From: Moniliophthora roreri
Taxonomy: Eukaryota; Basidiomycota; Agaricomycetes; Agaricales; Marasmiaceae
Assembly (NCBI GenBank): GCA_001466705.2
Contig: LATX02000209.1
Location: forward strand, 186,001 to 250,000
Direction of reading: 5' to 3'
DNA: 64,000 nt
Shown here: in pieces, positions 22,861 to 33,814 of the stretch
Layout of the letters: the number at the start of each line of letters is the position of its first letter
Numbering within the stretch: the first letter of the stretch is position 1
Program-made: the position numbers and the translations under genes
Notes under the pieces: generated by a model
Database searches by the model: none
Seen by the model: the letters and a program-made list of their open reading frames with translations, nothing else
Told to the model about the DNA's origin: nothing

Positions 22861-24673
22861 TCAGACTCCGAAAGCGCCTTTCCCTTCCCTTTTGATGATG
22901 GCGGTGACCCAAGGGATAGGTTTGACAGATTCGGCGTACTAGCCATAGCAACTGATGAAAACGACGGAGCTCGCTTTGTTGGAGAGAGACTTGATGGGGA
23001 GAAGTTTCCAAGAGTAGGAGTATTCGGGAGAGAAGTGTCTTCACGTTTTGGACTGGTCGCTGTAGACGGTGCCGGTGATTCGCCTGATGCGGCTTCTGTG
23101 AGAAGGAACTCTACCCAAAGTCGGGAGAAGGACTGAATGAATACAAATCAGCTTTCCTCGTTCGATTATACTTGGCAAACTCATACTAACCTCAGTCTCG
23201 TCTGTTTTCTGTAATTGACCGGGTGGACCAGAACTAGAGGGTCGTCGCCAGAATGATGAAGGTGTTGATGGCGCGGTGTTTGCATTAGATCGCTGGAGCC
23301 CTGCTTTTTCTCGCTCTGCGTCGTTCCACGAAAGTATGGTAGCGAGGAGTGAAAGCATCTCGAAGCGTTTTGCATCAGCCCGCGGCGTCGTAAGGAAGGA
23401 CAGGAGTACGTTAGTGACGAGACGTCGATCAACATTATGATCTGAGGAGTTGCGTCGTAATCTTCGCAAGGCTTCCATGAGATGTTCGTTTATTATGACC
23501 GCTGAACGATGGATTTTTCAGATACCCATTTCTTCATGAACCAACGCTCAACGCACCTTCATGTCGTAGTTTTCCAATGAGAAGATTCTTTTCTTTGACC
23601 TCCTTCTCTAATTCTTGCGTACGAGAACTGTTTGTCTGGGACTCTTCAAGACTCATCTACGGATATGCATGAGCATCGCCATAAGCTCAACTAGAGAAAT
23701 CGTACTTCTGCTGTCAGAGCACGATGTTTGTACTCTGCTAGTGACTGCGTTGCTTGCACAAGTTGCGATTCGTAGTCTTTGACAGCCTGTCGCAACTCAT
23801 GCTCCTTTGCTAGACATTGTTCAGACTCGAGACTTCAACTAAGTGTGATGTTATTTTACCTGCTTGAAAGTCTGCCAGCACAGACTGAAGATTATCAGCC
23901 CTCTCCTTCTCGGCTTTTCTTTCCGCTTCAGCTCTCTCGAGTGCGGCCTGCGCAAGCTTAAGATCTGTTTCCAACGTCTCCACATTACTTCTCGCCTCCT
24001 CCAGTAATGCCTTCTCTCTCATCTCATTTAGATCTTGTTCCTCCAACTTTATCCTACACCGCTCCAACTCTGCCTGCGCGTTTCTGAGTTCCCTGTCTCG
24101 TATTAATGCCTCTTGTGCATTTTCATGTAGCGCACGGTTCCGCATTGAATCCAGCTCATTCGAAACGCGTTCTGTCTCTTCGTGAGAAGTAATAAGCTCC
24201 TCCTTTAGCGTCTCCACCGTAGCCAACAAGTCCTCATTCTGAGCAGTCAGCTGTTGAACCAATTGTTCTCGACGGTCCAGTTCTTCCTAAACATAACATA
24301 GAGAGTAAGCATAACCAACCAGATGAAGAGGAAGATGGGATTTACACACAGCATCCTGTTTCAACTTGTTCCCTAACGTATTCCTCATCGTCGTGAGTTT
24401 GGCGACTAGATTCCTGTACTGAGTCGCCAGATTCTCTTTTTCCTCGCGCGTACGCTCCAATTCTCGTTGTAATCTGGTAATTGGGTCCAGGTTTGCATCG
24501 TCGTGAGCTTCGGCATCCTGTTGAGGATGCTCTCCGTCAACGCCGTTGGCTTGGATAGAGGGTGAAGATGTGTTGCTTCGTTGGCTGTCTAGGGATATTC
24601 GGATGTCTGCAGATGAGCGTCGAGGTTCTGAAGGGGAAGGGAGTGGACTGGTGGTCCCATTAGCAGTCGACAT
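22861..24673 (-). CDS. RUD3: RUD3-type golgin with GRAB domain
   Basis: A coiled-coil Golgi structural protein like yeast Rud3 / animal GMAP-210, which binds Arf1 on cis-Golgi membranes. The start at 24673 gives an acidic, Ser/Pro-rich N-terminus (MSTANGTTSPLPSPSEPRRS). A long heptad-rich coiled coil follows, for example DPITRLQRELERTREEKENL, TVETLKEELITSHEETERV and ALERAEAERKAEKERADNL. The C-terminal GRAB-like domain reads VDRRLVTNVLLSFLTTPRA, KRFEMLSLLATILSWND and AEREKAGLQR, the diagnostic pattern in fungal Rud3. The tail is Ser/Pro-rich and ends with stop at 22861. About six exons with short introns. The symbol is assigned from family resemblance, not from synteny. Confidence 0.8.
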
Positions 24674-25034
24674 TGTGGTCCTGAATGTCGGACGTGGCGG
24701 CGTCTAGTATCCGAGGCATAGGCGGTGAGAGACATGTGACCTTTTTGAATGAACTAATTTTGTAGACAGTCTTTTTGGAAGTAACCATTGCTCAGAGCAA
24801 ATTTACATGGGTATACACTAGTCAAACAGGGCACGCAATAATGAATGCCAGAAGTGGACCGGATCCTCAAGTCAATTCCATGCAGCCTGCCATCGCTTGG
24901 CCGGACTGGCTTCTGTTGTCACAACAGACAAGCGCTATGAATCTGGGGCTCCTTTGGAATACAACCAGCATTTTATCGATCCAGGTGCATGAACCAAATC
25001 ATAATATGGGGCATTTCGAAATGGATGACGTTCT

Positions 25035-26389
25035 TCATGACGATACCCCACGCAGCAAAGAAACCGGTACGGTTCGCATCTTTGCTGAGCGCTGGGTGGA
25101 TGGAACCAGGAACCCGGCCAAGGATGTAGTAAGGACACTCCTCTCTTCTTTGGAAGCGTCTTCTTCGGGAGGTGCTGGGACTACTTGAACTAATCCTTGG
25201 GTATCGACGTTATGAATCTCAATGGTATTGTTGGGGAGCAGGGTGGAGACGTAGGGGTAGTCGAAGCCTGATATAGGTTCATTCAGACCTGTCCCTGGGC
25301 AAAAAAACAAAAGCACAGATCACTCACAGACAGACTTGGGGTAACTGGGCCATTCTAATGTTCCACGAACCGGCTCGCCGTTGCTATTAATGAATATGCC
25401 GAGTGCGCTGGCACCAGTCCATGAGATTAGAAGGTATTCTCCTGGGCCAGTCACAGTGATAAACGGTTGGACCTGTAGCGGTTCTCCGTCACCGGCTTGG
25501 TTCAACGGTAATAGAGGGAACATTTGGGCGTTCTCCAGGTCGACGATATTGTAGAAATCTTGATCGGCCATGCACAAGGTGTTGCCGGAACGCCGGGCGA
25601 GCGTCCTTATTCCTTGTGGTAACGGTATTTCCTAAGTGACGCGTTGAACTCTCTGACAGAGAAGGGGTTGTGGATTGCTTACCTTTAAAAAAAGAAGTCG
25701 TTCGCGTAAGGAATAAAGAGCGATTGCATTTCTCTTTATCACACAAAACTCCACAGGTTCAGGTCGAATAGGTGTGCCCGAAATGGGTTGAGCAGGACGG
25801 ATGAGATGCTCATGGTCAACTGCGAACGTAACCACGTGTCTTATGGGCTTGATAATGTTGTAAGCGACTACGTCGAGAGAAGGCAGCGTGTAGAAATGAA
25901 TTTGGTTGTCTGAAAGAGCTGTCAGTGCTTCGTCCCGCCGTTTTAACTTAATACGGACCAGAGAGCACCAAGACGCGAGAGATACTAGGAAGGAGCACAA
26001 TCTCTTCGACGGGTTTATCATTCGGAAGGTTTTGACGCGATAGAATGGTATAGGATTCCATCTACCGGGGAGTGAGCCAGTGAAGTAGTGTTTCAAACAT
26101 GCTATGCACCTTGTTAGGGTCATCAGCCTGCAACGCAAAGCGCATAAGCTCTCCATTTGAGCACCCCACATAAATTTCAGAGCCTAAATCCCATTTAACA
26201 AGCTGTCGACTCATAGCTGAAGTGCTGACCATGTGCCTGCGCGCATCGTACTTCCACACCTGGTCCTAGCCCTAATCCTCGGTCAGTTTGACCTGGAAGT
26301 AGATCCATAAAAGTAGACATACCTTCAGATATGTTCGATATCAGCTTCTGGAGTTGGAACGGTGGGACCTCTGGAATGTTCATCGACAT
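25035..26389 (-). CDS. CNH domain of a Vps3/Vps39-type tethering protein, C-terminally truncated
   Basis: The encoded part is the N-terminal citron-homology (CNH) beta-propeller found in TRAP1/Vps3 and Vam6/Vps39 proteins, subunits of the CORVET and HOPS endosome/vacuole tethers. The start at 26389 gives MSMNIPEVPPFQLQKLISNI. Later exons give IYVGCSNGELMRFALQADDP, SYTILSRQNLPNDKPVEEIV, VLSDNQIHFYTLPSLDVV, HVVTFAVDHEHL, VIKRNAIALYSLRERLLFL, LLISWTGASALGIFIN, GTLEWPSYPKSVC and FDYPYVSTLLPNNTIEIH. The last exon ends GFLVPSTQRSAKMRTVPVSL, then a stop at 25035. Relatives continue for several hundred residues with clathrin-repeat and Vps39 domains. None is found before the RUD3-type gene at 24673, so the gene is either truncated or misassembled here. 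Confidence 0.65.
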
Positions 26390-26532
26390 GGTAGTAGTGG
26401 TTTAGAAGAAATCAGATTCACAAGCGCCTTTTACCCAGGCCTTACCTCGTTTCGGCTTTCAACTGTTCCACTTCCTCCACAGGGAATCTTATGCTTTCGA
26501 TCATCGCCTTCTTTCCCTAATTCCGGTTGGCA
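26390..26532. promoter_or_regulatory. Short divergent intergenic region
   Basis: Only 143 bases separate the start codons of the Vps3/Vps39-type gene and the SDS23-like gene. The two probably share promoter sequence; no clear TATA box is seen. Confidence 0.35.
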
Positions 26533-28428
26533 ATGTCGCAAAACAGAAGATTATCTCAGTCTTTCACACAAACACACACAGATAGTCTTTCTAGCTCAAT
26601 CGCCAGCGTCATTGCACCCATAGAGTCCGATATTTGGGTGGAGAATTGGAAGGCCTTCTTTGCAAGAGGTGTGCTCAGAACCATGACGGGTTCTCATTTA
26701 TCTAACAGATCTGTGGTCAAGATATTATCGACTCAAGGATCGTCACCGTCAAGGCCGAACTCAGCGTTGAAGATGCTTGTGATGTTGGTGGATACTATTT
26801 CCTTAACGCATTCATACTCAAGTACTCGGAATCAGAAACTTCTCTCGGAGGACATCCCTTGTCTCGCTGTGCTTGGAAATCCTGAATCTCAAGGGCTGAA
26901 GGGGCTTTTTGACGTGCGTGTTGAGCTATCTCTGCACAGGAGGCTTCGTATCTTATCTTGCATATCACAGTTCTCCGACGTCAATGCCTTCTTGACCTTA
27001 GCTGCAACGAAACATACGTTTACACCAGAAGATCTCCGAGACAAACCTCGCGTACAGGACATCTTTCTAGCGGCCAAGGCGGGACATGTCCCCGTACACC
27101 TTGTCAGCAGTATGCAAATTTTTTACTTGCGAAATACTGCACATCTGGCTCACTATCACCTAAAGACCTCTCAGAAAAGAATCCACTGGAAATACTACCT
27201 TACGATGCCAGCATCGTGTCGTTACTCGAACCCTTTGCTCGAGGAGTACATAGAGGCAAGTGACTTGTGATTTCGATCTCCCTCTCCGTGACAACCTTGT
27301 TCTGATCTTTCAACTAGTCCTAATCCGCTCTTCGGTTCCCTTTCAAGGCTTCGTTGGAATCGTCTCCGACCGGCGACTCCTTTCTTGGTTTGAGTCCTAT
27401 GCGGCGGAGAATTCCTCCATGAAGAGATTCTTATCGGATCCTATCCGGTCCTTTTCGTTCCCGTCTTTCAATCTTTATACGGCTGTCGTAGCAGCGACAT
27501 CCAAAGCGTCGGTACTGGAAGCAATGCAGCTCATGAGCGAGGAAGGTGTTAGCAGTATTGCTGTGTTGGACGATGAAACCGGTGCCCTTCTTAGTGCCGT
27601 CAGCGTCACCGACATTGGCAAGGTGAGTGCCCGCCACAAATACATTGAGGTGTGCAGAGTTCCCTAATTGTCACCGACATCGCAGCTAGTTGTACCTTCG
27701 TCGAGTAACCAAATATTGAACATCCCTCTACATCAGTTCATCTCCTACATCAAGGTTGGCCCCCTCTGTTTTCCTCCGTATTCATGTCATTGAAATTTTA
27801 CTTTTAGGCTCCAGAAGGTTCCACTGATGGCGCAGAGAGGTTTCCCGGTACGCATTATGTGCCTGTTAACCCTCAGCACATTTGCTGATGCGTAACCGCA
27901 GTCTACTCAGTGAGCTCCAATGGCACGTTATTCTATACAATGCAGAAGCTCCTGGCCAGTGAGTGTTTGAGAATACATTGGCTTAAGGCTGGACTCCTGA
28001 CGCCCTCCGCTTATAGCAAACGCCCATCGGGTCTTCATCGCAAACGAAACACCCGAATCATCCCCTATAATCGCTTCACGCTGTGCTGGTAACCTGAGTG
28101 GGATCGTATCCATCGTAGACAGTACGTGATCAAACTTGTAGACTTCGTACCGTAGCTCAGCTGTTCCGACCTAGTCTTGTCTCTCTTTGCCCGGCTAGCC
28201 CATGTCCAGGATGTCGACCCAACACGTATGCGGCGACATCGTCGAGCATCCTCTGTATCATCTCAAGGCTCGAGGTCGGATCGTGCCGAATTCAATCGGT
28301 CTAGGTCCAGCAGCAGAACCGGCATTGGCAGAACCTCTAGTATTTCACGCTCCAAGGTACATAACCCTCGCAATTCTCTATCTAGTAGTGTTGAGTCTAT
28401 TCTCGGCACGGAGTCTATCAAGAAGTAA
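26533..28428 (+). CDS. SDS23-like protein with CBS (Bateman) domains
   Basis: A four-CBS-domain protein like fission yeast Sds23/Moc1 and budding yeast Sds23/Sds24, which act in nutrient signalling through PP2A-type phosphatase inhibition. The start at 26533 gives MSQNRRLSQSF. CBS-like pieces follow in order: VTVKAELSVEDACDV, LSEDIPCLAV, FSDVNAFLTLAATKHTF, SIVSLLEPFARGVHRG, FVGIVSDRRLLSWFESYAA, then the strongest block VLEAMQLMSEEGVSSIAVLD with LSAVSVTDIGK, and HQFISYIKAPEGSTDGAERF. The last CBS region gives FIANETPESSP and GNLSGIVSIVDILSLFARL, with a Ser/Arg-rich basic tail (RRHRRASSVSSQGSRSD) ending SIKK. About nine introns. Shares a short divergent promoter with the gene to the left. Confidence 0.8.
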
Positions 28429-29115
28429 ACTGAAGGTTCGGGGGATTGTCGTTGTGTTATGTGAAAGGATTTGTATTTCTATTTGTACTTTACATGGATG
28501 TGTTTTCTTTATGTACCTGCTGTGTTTTGTTGTCAATAATACAAATTTGGAGACGATCGACTCGATCACTCAATATAAAAGTACTCACTGCCATGCAGGA
28601 GTATGACCATGGTTTAGATATAGGGTCCGGTGTCATTTAATGATCCAGGAATCGTAGAGTACTGGCTGGTGCGGAGCTCAGCAAAGAGCTCTACACCATC
28701 CCCATGCGAAGATACAAAAGTCTCTATCCCAAGTTCAGTATGATCAAGATGACAATGGCACACCTGTTAAAACGAAAGAACTGCTCAAGATCCCAGTGAA
28801 TAAAGTTTTGCCTCGAGGGCATTAGCTCAAGAATTTCTTGCAAGGGTATCCGTGGTGGCGGTTAAGAAACAAAAGTGCCTGCCGTCTTCGGTATCACTCG
28901 ACGCTAGCAGCGCTCACGAGGCCGCGACCACCATCGCGGCCGATGCGTACAAAATCATAGCCATATAAGGCCTTGAAAACTTCAAGGATGTGTACGAGGA
29001 ATAGCCAATGCTGATCTGGGATTCGAGGTAATGAAGTAGTTCTGCGTGTTATCCGAATTGTATAGTACAACATACATGCAAGTCCTGTCGTACCCTGTAC
29101 ACAGCAACATAATAC
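28429..29115. other. Intergenic between convergent genes
   Basis: The T-rich 3' flank of the SDS23-like gene and about 500 bases of ordinary sequence follow. No gene, tRNA or repeat was recognised. Confidence 0.45.
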
Positions 29116-30523
29116 TCAACTAAACCCAACCAATTCCCTGTCCCAACTCCACCATATCATCTCGTCGTCTTCCACTACTTCTGCGTCCTCCGCTTCCGTC
29201 TTGTCCTCTTTGACGGCTTCACGGGCGGTAACCCAAACACCTTCAACTTTGCTGCTACCCTTCTTGGTTTTGGCTGGCAAAGGGCAAGTCTCCGAACGTG
29301 AATGTAAATCCGCTAGAAACTCTTCCAAAACTCTTTCCATCGTCCTCCCGACGTTTTGTCTAGGTATCCACGCGGGATGGTTATACCGTCTCGGTGCACG
29401 GATTAGAATATGTGTTTGTGTTGGGGCTACGAGGACCTAGTCAGTAAACAGCGTAAGGAATGAAACAACAGACTCACGCATCTCGGCACTCATCCCTCTT
29501 CCTTCACCTTCAGCCCTCGCAAGTGTACTCGAAAAAAGCCGGTCTGCGCGATGGAGAAGTTGCTGCTGTTCAGTATGTGAGGTCTGTGATTGGATAGAAA
29601 CGAGGTGGGGTTGTCGACGTGGTGGTGAGTTTCTGTTTTGCAAGGAGGATAGTGGTTTTAGTGGTTCAGGTTCGTCGTCTTCTGATTTTTCTTCCTCTTC
29701 AGACTCGGAAGCGCTGTCTTCGGGATGTTCGTCTCCAGATCCGGTGCTCGAGTCACATTCCTCTTCATCCTCTTCGTCGCTTTCTTCGTCACTCCCTTCC
29801 ACATCGTCAACTTGCTCAAGCAGATCATCTCTCACCCCCCAAATTTTGGCCTCTAGTCCATCAACGCCAAATAGCACTTTTTGTTTTGCACTAGTTATAC
29901 TTGGTCCAACCAAGATAGCCAGGTACGCTGGTTGAGTCTTGGGTGACGACTTGCACTTGGCAAATGCGGTAGAGAGCGCTGTAAACGTTGTGTCAAGGTG
30001 CGAAGAAAGGGTATCGAGGGAATTCAGGAGTTCGAGTCGAGGTTTATCTGCTTTTGTGTTTGTCTATGATCAGGGTCTTAGTTGAGTTTTTGGAGTGTCA
30101 AGTAGGGGCGAATGTATGTACCTGACGTTGTTTATTGAGTATCACTATCGGTCTGCACAAGAATTGTCAATAGATTTTCGGGCGAGAAGATATCGACACT
30201 CACAAGGGAACTTGACTTTTGAGGAATAAAACATGGTTAATGAGACTTGTCGCTAGCCTTGCAGCTATAGAATCGTCAATAACTGTGACGTCGAGTCGGA
30301 CGGTTGGTATTCGGCTGATGCTTTGCGGTGTATCTTCGGGAGTGTTATTGCTTTTAAAGCCGTTCATTGAGCTGGTAGATGCAAATCTTGGGCTGGAAGA
30401 GGATAAAGGAGGCGGGGCAGCTGCAAGGAGAGGCATCGCGGTGGAGGTCAAGGTCCAAGTCTCACGTGGGCGCTGCGTGCCAAATAGACGCTCAAGGCGC
30501 AAAATTTTGCTCTCCACAGCCAT
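29116..30523 (-). CDS. p31comet (MAD2L1BP)-like protein
   Basis: Resembles MAD2L1-binding protein p31comet, a HORMA-fold adaptor that with TRIP13 remodels Mad2. The N-terminal core reads VRLDVTVIDDSIAARLATSL then INHVLFLKSQVPL, spliced over a short intron to PIVILNKQRQ, paralleling the animal pattern of an acidic strand, a helix ending HxxxxRQQxPLP, and a short linker. Next comes LNSLDTLSSHLDTTF and a strand AYLAILVGPSITSAKQKVLF, again in the order seen in p31comet. An inserted acidic segment (about 50 residues, mostly Asp/Glu/Ser) precedes QQQLLHRADRLFSS. The C-terminal strand VEGVWVTAREAV ends with EMIWWSWDRELVGFS. ATG at 30523 or 30436 could be the start. It is divergently arranged with the PPR-like gene, with 37 bases between the two starts. 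Assignment is from remembered pattern, not an alignment. Confidence 0.5.
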
Positions 30524-30560
30524 CTCGACTACTGCTACATGTCCTAATCACCCATGTTAC

Positions 30561-32327
30561 ATGCGGAAAGCTCTCATTTCTTCTACTTTCCGGACCCTAG
30601 TGGGTAGCCGTATTACCCTTCGACCTCACTACCGATGGGCTTCAACGAGGGCGGCATCAGCCTCAGAGATTAGTGTCGGCGAGAGGAGAGTGGAAGAGCC
30701 TTATACACCCCAGAAACCCTCCGGTCTCATCTCCTCCGTCGAAAAGTTCATCCTCTTTGCACCCACCGAAAAACAGTCCTCTGCACAATCCTTCATTCAC
30801 CGCCGTCTCTCCGAATCTCGCTACAGGCAAATCCCATCTCGACACGTTATATTCGAAAACCTTATATCCCTCTTAATCTATCACCGTCGTTTCCGCGAAG
30901 CAGTCACTGTCTACCAACGTATGCGAAAGGAAGGGTTTCCGAGTTCACAGCAGACGAACGCCAACATGATTGCAATTGGTATAGCCAACCAATCTATAAC
31001 GACAGGGCAGGCTATCGACGCGCTCGAGAGGATTTTCATGGACAAGAATGGGTTTAGCGAGGATGATTTCGTACTCTTTCTCAGTGTCCTAAAAGACCTC
31101 GAGTTGCCGCCCCATAGTCAGGTTCACCTCATACGGAGATTCATACATCGCCGTGGTGCTGAATATACGCCTCCTCGAAAGATTGTCAACCTCCTAGCTG
31201 GGATACTAGCAAAGGATGGTAAGATCAGCGAGGCTCTCGATGTCATTGCTCGTTACGAGTCCAAAGACACCTCCGACGTCCATACTACTGCCGAAGAAAT
31301 CGAACCCGAAAACACAGACATCCTCCGCTCCCACTCCTACGTCGCCATCCTCACCTCCCTCGATACCCTAGACCCTCTCAGCTCCGACACCGCCGTAGAT
31401 CGAATCCTCACCACCCTCCGCCAATCATCCATCGCATTCGACAACAGCTTATTCACCGCTCTCATCACGCATTATGCTACGAAGCGAGATGTGCGTAAAA
31501 CGGCCAAATTGTATGGTGCCCTTGTACAAGCAAAAGAATATGGGATTGTCAGTCCAAGTTTGGGGGTGTATCGTGCCCTATTCAAACTAATGGCCCGACG
31601 TTTTTCCATCCATGAACGCGAACGGCGACTGTTACGCCCTCGACATGTCTTTGCTGATATGTACCGATACGCACTATCAACATCTACCACACGAACAGCA
31701 GACGAACAACACCCAGCAGAAGTACCATCGACACTGAATCTTGCCCTCAATGCATTCATTTCCCGTCGGGACTATGCCGGCGCTGTTGTGGTCCTAGAAA
31801 CGTTTATCACAATGGGTATACCTGTACACCGGAAGACGTACTCTATCGTTGTGAAGCATCTGCTGGATCGTGTGAGACGTGATGGGGGAGTTTGGGGTGA
31901 GAGGTTATTTGGATTCGGGCGACAAAACCAACGTACTACGGAGCCGGAGGAACAGCGTCGAATAGAAGCATTACTCAGGTTCAGCCAAATTCCTGGCCTC
32001 GTACCCACTCCTGGTGCACGGAGAACGAGAGGGCATGTTCCTACGGCAGCTATAATAAACGGTACGGCGTCTATACCACCGGGTGTGATGCTTAGTGTGA
32101 GGGTGTTGCAGAGGATGGTGAAGAGGGCTATGTTGGCGAGGTTGGAGGAAGTGGAGGCAAGGTTGTTGACTGAGGCGTTGGCCGAGCAAGAGGGTGTGGT
32201 GGCAGCAGAGCTAAAGGCAGAGGCGGGTCTGAGTGAGAAGACCAGCATGATAGCGAAGCTGATTTCTGATGTGAAGCAGGTTATGTTGCCTGCACCTAGT
32301 GAAAGTGAGGGCAGTAGTGGTACATAG
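30561..32327 (+). CDS. Mitochondrial pentatricopeptide (PPR)-like protein
   Basis: A single-exon frame of 588 codons. The ATG at 30561 is chosen because it begins MRKALISSTFRTLVGSRITL followed by RPHYRWASTRAAS, an Arg/Ser-rich, acid-free presequence typical for mitochondrial import. Helical-pair repeats of PPR type follow: YHRRFREAVTVYQRMRKEGF, GKISEALDVIARYESK, KTAKLYGALVQAKEYGI with SPSLGVYRALFKLMAR, and DYAGAVVVLETFITMGIPV then HRKTYSIVVKHLL. Such proteins bind organellar RNA and act in mitochondrial mRNA stability or translation. Longer frames upstream lack an ATG and overlap the divergent p31comet-like gene. The C-terminal 100 residues are rich in Glu/Ala helices. Stop at 32327, followed at once by the CpG-free block. 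Confidence 0.8.
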   Translation: MRKALISSTFRTLVGSRITLRPHYRWASTRAASASEISVGERRVEEPYTPQKPSGLISSVEKFILFAPTEKQSSAQSFIHRRLSESRYRQIPSRHVIFENLISLLIYHRRFREAVTVYQRMRKEGFPSSQQTNANMIAIGIANQSITTGQAIDALERIFMDKNGFSEDDFVLFLSVLKDLELPPHSQVHLIRRFIHRRGAEYTPPRKIVNLLAGILAKDGKISEALDVIARYESKDTSDVHTTAEEIEPENTDILRSHSYVAILTSLDTLDPLSSDTAVDRILTTLRQSSIAFDNSLFTALITHYATKRDVRKTAKLYGALVQAKEYGIVSPSLGVYRALFKLMARRFSIHERERRLLRPRHVFADMYRYALSTSTTRTADEQHPAEVPSTLNLALNAFISRRDYAGAVVVLETFITMGIPVHRKTYSIVVKHLLDRVRRDGGVWGERLFGFGRQNQRTTEPEEQRRIEALLRFSQIPGLVPTPGARRTRGHVPTAAIINGTASIPPGVMLSVRVLQRMVKRAMLARLEEVEARLLTEALAEQEGVVAAELKAEAGLSEKTSMIAKLISDVKQVMLPAPSESEGSSGT

Positions 32328-33814
32328 TCAGACTAGTGTGTATATATTTGCATTCCTTGCTCAGTGTGATATTGTATGAAGTTGTTGTAGAGCATTACAG
32401 GCAGTAAGGTCCCACTAAATATGTTGAATTTGTAACCTAAACATGAAAGAAGGAAGTTGCTCATTCTCCAAAGGTGAAATCTCACTCTTCCCAGAGGAGT
32501 CAAAAGACCAAAAACACTTTGTGTGTTTCAGCCAAGAACCCCAGACAGTGCTATAGTCTGAAGGGCAGGGTATTGGTTGGATAAAGAGGTAGACTGGCTT
32601 GCTGATTGGGATCCCACTACTTCTCTGTGGGTGTATTGGCTGGAGATATAGGCAGAAGCCACTCAGAATGGCTGTTATAAGTCAGTTTATATATGCCAAA
32701 ATAAGAATAAGTAAGCTTACAATAGTCTTCCCATTTATCCACAGGGAATTGATGTTGGCTCAGCACATTATGTGCCTGTAATAGCCAGGCATTTGCAAAG
32801 TTGGTCCATTCTTCCCTGGGCACCAGTTCTGGGCTGAACCCACAGTTCACAAAAGTCCTATACATATTATTAGTACAAGTTGTGAAATTAGTAAAATTGA
32901 CATACCACATCTGTACTGCTAATGTGGTTAGCTCTGAACTGTAAAGAAGAGCTAATTTAGCATGGCATTAGTAGAGACTAAAGATAGACAGAGACACACC
33001 TGGTATTCAAAGTAAATGTACAGAAGTGATGAGAATTGATTTTGTTCAAAGATGTGTGCTACTGGAACAAGTGCTGCATGAAGAAGTAAAAAGGAATTGA
33101 GCATAACAAATTATAAAGAAACTAAACTGCCTCACCATCATAGAAGATCAGAGCTGGAGGTGCAAACTGGCTATCATTGTAGCCAAAGAGTTGAGCAACT
33201 TTTGTACTTCTACCATAAAGCCTATTTAGTTGCATGTTCACTATAACTAGGACAATAGTAGCATACCTAATACAAGAGAATTGTATAAAATCTTGGTGAA
33301 AAGCCTGCACAGAAGCCAGTTTCAGATGAAAATGTCATGACTACAAGACAGTTTTCAAACCTTAGAAGCACCTTGGCCACTGTAACTGATGCAAAGAAAC
33401 TCAGAGTCTCCAAGCCTATCTTCAATGCCATGAATGGAAACATCATTGATAGTACAGTAAGTGTCCACATTCTCCCATTTTCAACTCTTAGGATTGTATC
33501 TTCTGACTTCTGTGTCACCTATGGTCTTCTTGACATAGATCTTGCCTATTGGAATCCATGTATACTACAAAAGTTCCTTATTAGTAACACCAAGATGCCA
33601 AGTAAGGCCAGCTACCTCATTCCAAATAGTTTGTTCTCTTTCCTCTTGGCCTATGTATTGTACTATATTCCCCTAAACATGATTAACATGTTGAGTGAGA
33701 CCCTTCAAAATTTGTAAAATTTCCATCTTGAAAGGTGAAATTGGATGATCTGTGAAAGGCCATGTTAGATGGTGGTGGTGGGTAAAGGACAGCCTGGAGT
33801 CATGCTCAGCACAA
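32328..33814 (-). pseudogene. CpG-free block with relic of an unidentified intron-containing gene
   Basis: No CG dinucleotide occurs from 32256 to 33814, while flanking genes contain CG every few bases. The minus strand shows gene-like structure. An intron at 32858-32905 has a GTATGT donor, TACTAAT branch-like motif and TAG acceptor. It is flanked by SSELTTLAVQM on one side and RTFVNCGFSPELVP plus EEWTNFANAWLLQAHNVLS on the other. Other pieces read MQLNRLYGRSTKVAQLFGYN, ALVPVAHIFEQNQFSSLLYI and QTIWNEVAGLTWHLGVTN. The pieces are too coherent to be random, but I do not recognise the family. The complete CpG loss with otherwise open frames suggests long-term cytosine methylation of a repeated or silenced element. 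Confidence 0.45.

Noticed and set aside
24775..25188. Plus-strand open frame of 137 codons
   Set aside because: It is antisense to the 3' end of the Vps3/Vps39-type gene over part of its length and has no recognised domain.
30219..30560. Upstream extension of the PPR-like reading frame
   Set aside because: It opens with TTG rather than ATG, lacks targeting character and overlaps the coding exon of the divergent p31comet-like gene. ATG 30561 gives a proper mitochondrial presequence.
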